A DNA stretch of 64,000 nt from Denitratisoma sp. DHT3 (GTDB taxonomy: Bacteria; Pseudomonadota; Gammaproteobacteria; Burkholderiales; Rhodocyclaceae), in NCBI RefSeq assembly GCF_007833355.1, contig NZ_CP020914.1, forward strand, positions 3,086,047 to 3,150,046, written 5' to 3'. Shown one piece after another: positions 63,729-64,000 of this stretch (position 1 is its first letter; each line of letters opens with the position of its first letter). Below the pieces are notes generated by a model. That model did no database searches. It saw only the letters and a list, made by a program, of their open reading frames with translations, and was not told the DNA's origin. The position numbers and the translations under genes are program-made.

Positions 63729-64000
63729 TCAAAATTCGATTGCCGCGGCCGCGCCCTTGAGGCCCAGTTCCGCGTCGGTGACGACATGCACCGGCATGCG
63801 GGCGGCCAGCTCGCTGTGCCCATCCTTGGCGTTGAAGGCCGCCATGAAACCGCCGGATCGCAGCAGCGGCAGGATTTTCGCGGCGATGCCGCCGGCGAGA
63901 TAGACGCCGCCGCGGGCCATCAGGGCCAGGGCCATGTCGCCGGCGAAGGCGCCGTAGGCGGCGAGAAACAGATCCAGCGTGCGCTGTTCGACGCCCTCGG
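63729..64000 (-). CDS. glk: Glucokinase, C-terminal part (cut by window end)
   Basis: The frame is open from the window end to its stop and encodes the C-terminal 90 residues of a bacterial glucokinase: RTLDLFLAAYGAFAGDMAL, GGVYLAGGIAAKIL and SGGFMAAFNAKDGHSEL are typical of the Glk family. It would phosphorylate free glucose released by the amylolytic enzymes of the cluster. The N-terminal two thirds lie outside the window. Confidence 0.88.
   Translation of the reverse strand, partial: EGVEQRTLDLFLAAYGAFAGDMALALMARGGVYLAGGIAAKILPLLRSGGFMAAFNAKDGHSELAARMPVHVVTDAELGLKGAAAAIEF

Overview
This is a GC-rich chromosomal segment of a Gram-negative bacterium, most likely a betaproteobacterium of the Rhodocyclales/Nitrosomonadales type. 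The evidence is a trimeric porin of the betaproteobacterial kind, the gene order leuS - small secreted protein - lptE - holA with proA nearby, the pair dcd - Orn/Lys/Arg decarboxylase, HrcA/CIRCE control of groESL, and an AdoMet decarboxylase-spermidine synthase fusion. The species assignment is inference only. There are no phage genes, plasmid genes or CRISPR arrays. The one intact mobile element is an IS481-family insertion sequence, and several families of short palindromic repeats are scattered through the window.

Layout. 1-4.5 kb: a membrane-anchored unknown protein, groEL-groES under a CIRCE-controlled promoter, a short-chain dehydrogenase and two tRNA-Lys genes. 4.5-13.9 kb: the operon proA-ogt-xerD, a divergent DUF4139 gene, and the operon leuS-unknown-lptE-holA, in which most genes overlap by one to four bases. 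13.9-21 kb: a chemoreceptor with an IS481 element inserted 31 bp upstream of its start codon, then uvrD translationally coupled to the first of two tandem alpha/beta hydrolases with a small coiled-coil gene between them. 21-28.6 kb: surface and sensing genes, namely a HAF-repeat autotransporter, a secreted unknown protein, a sensor kinase in an operon with an outer-membrane barrel, and a divergent LuxR-type response regulator. 28.3-31 kb: the SpeD-SpeE fusion, an Rnk-like protein and a DUF2934 protein. 31-36.4 kb: a LysR regulator, an orphan ParA, dnaE and a cupin. 36.5-39 kb: porin, 2-Cys peroxiredoxin, acylphosphatase. 39-49 kb: a GGDEF/EAL protein, metG divergent from apbC, then dcd, a PLP decarboxylase and folA.

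49-64 kb is a glycogen and maltodextrin cluster: glgA, a secreted unknown, pgi, glgP, two GH57 enzymes and glgC on the minus strand, glgB on the plus strand, then a second DUF2934 gene and the end of glk. Together they cover ADP-glucose synthesis, chain elongation, branching, phosphorolysis, chain rearrangement and entry of glucose and glucose phosphate into glycolysis.

The most distinctive non-genic signal is the palindromic repeats (core CCCTCTCCC...GGGAGAGGG with a GGGGTGAGGG arm). They lie between genes, but also in frame inside leuS (as an inverted pair) and metG. A second repeat family occurs in frame inside uvrD and again upstream of the decarboxylase gene.
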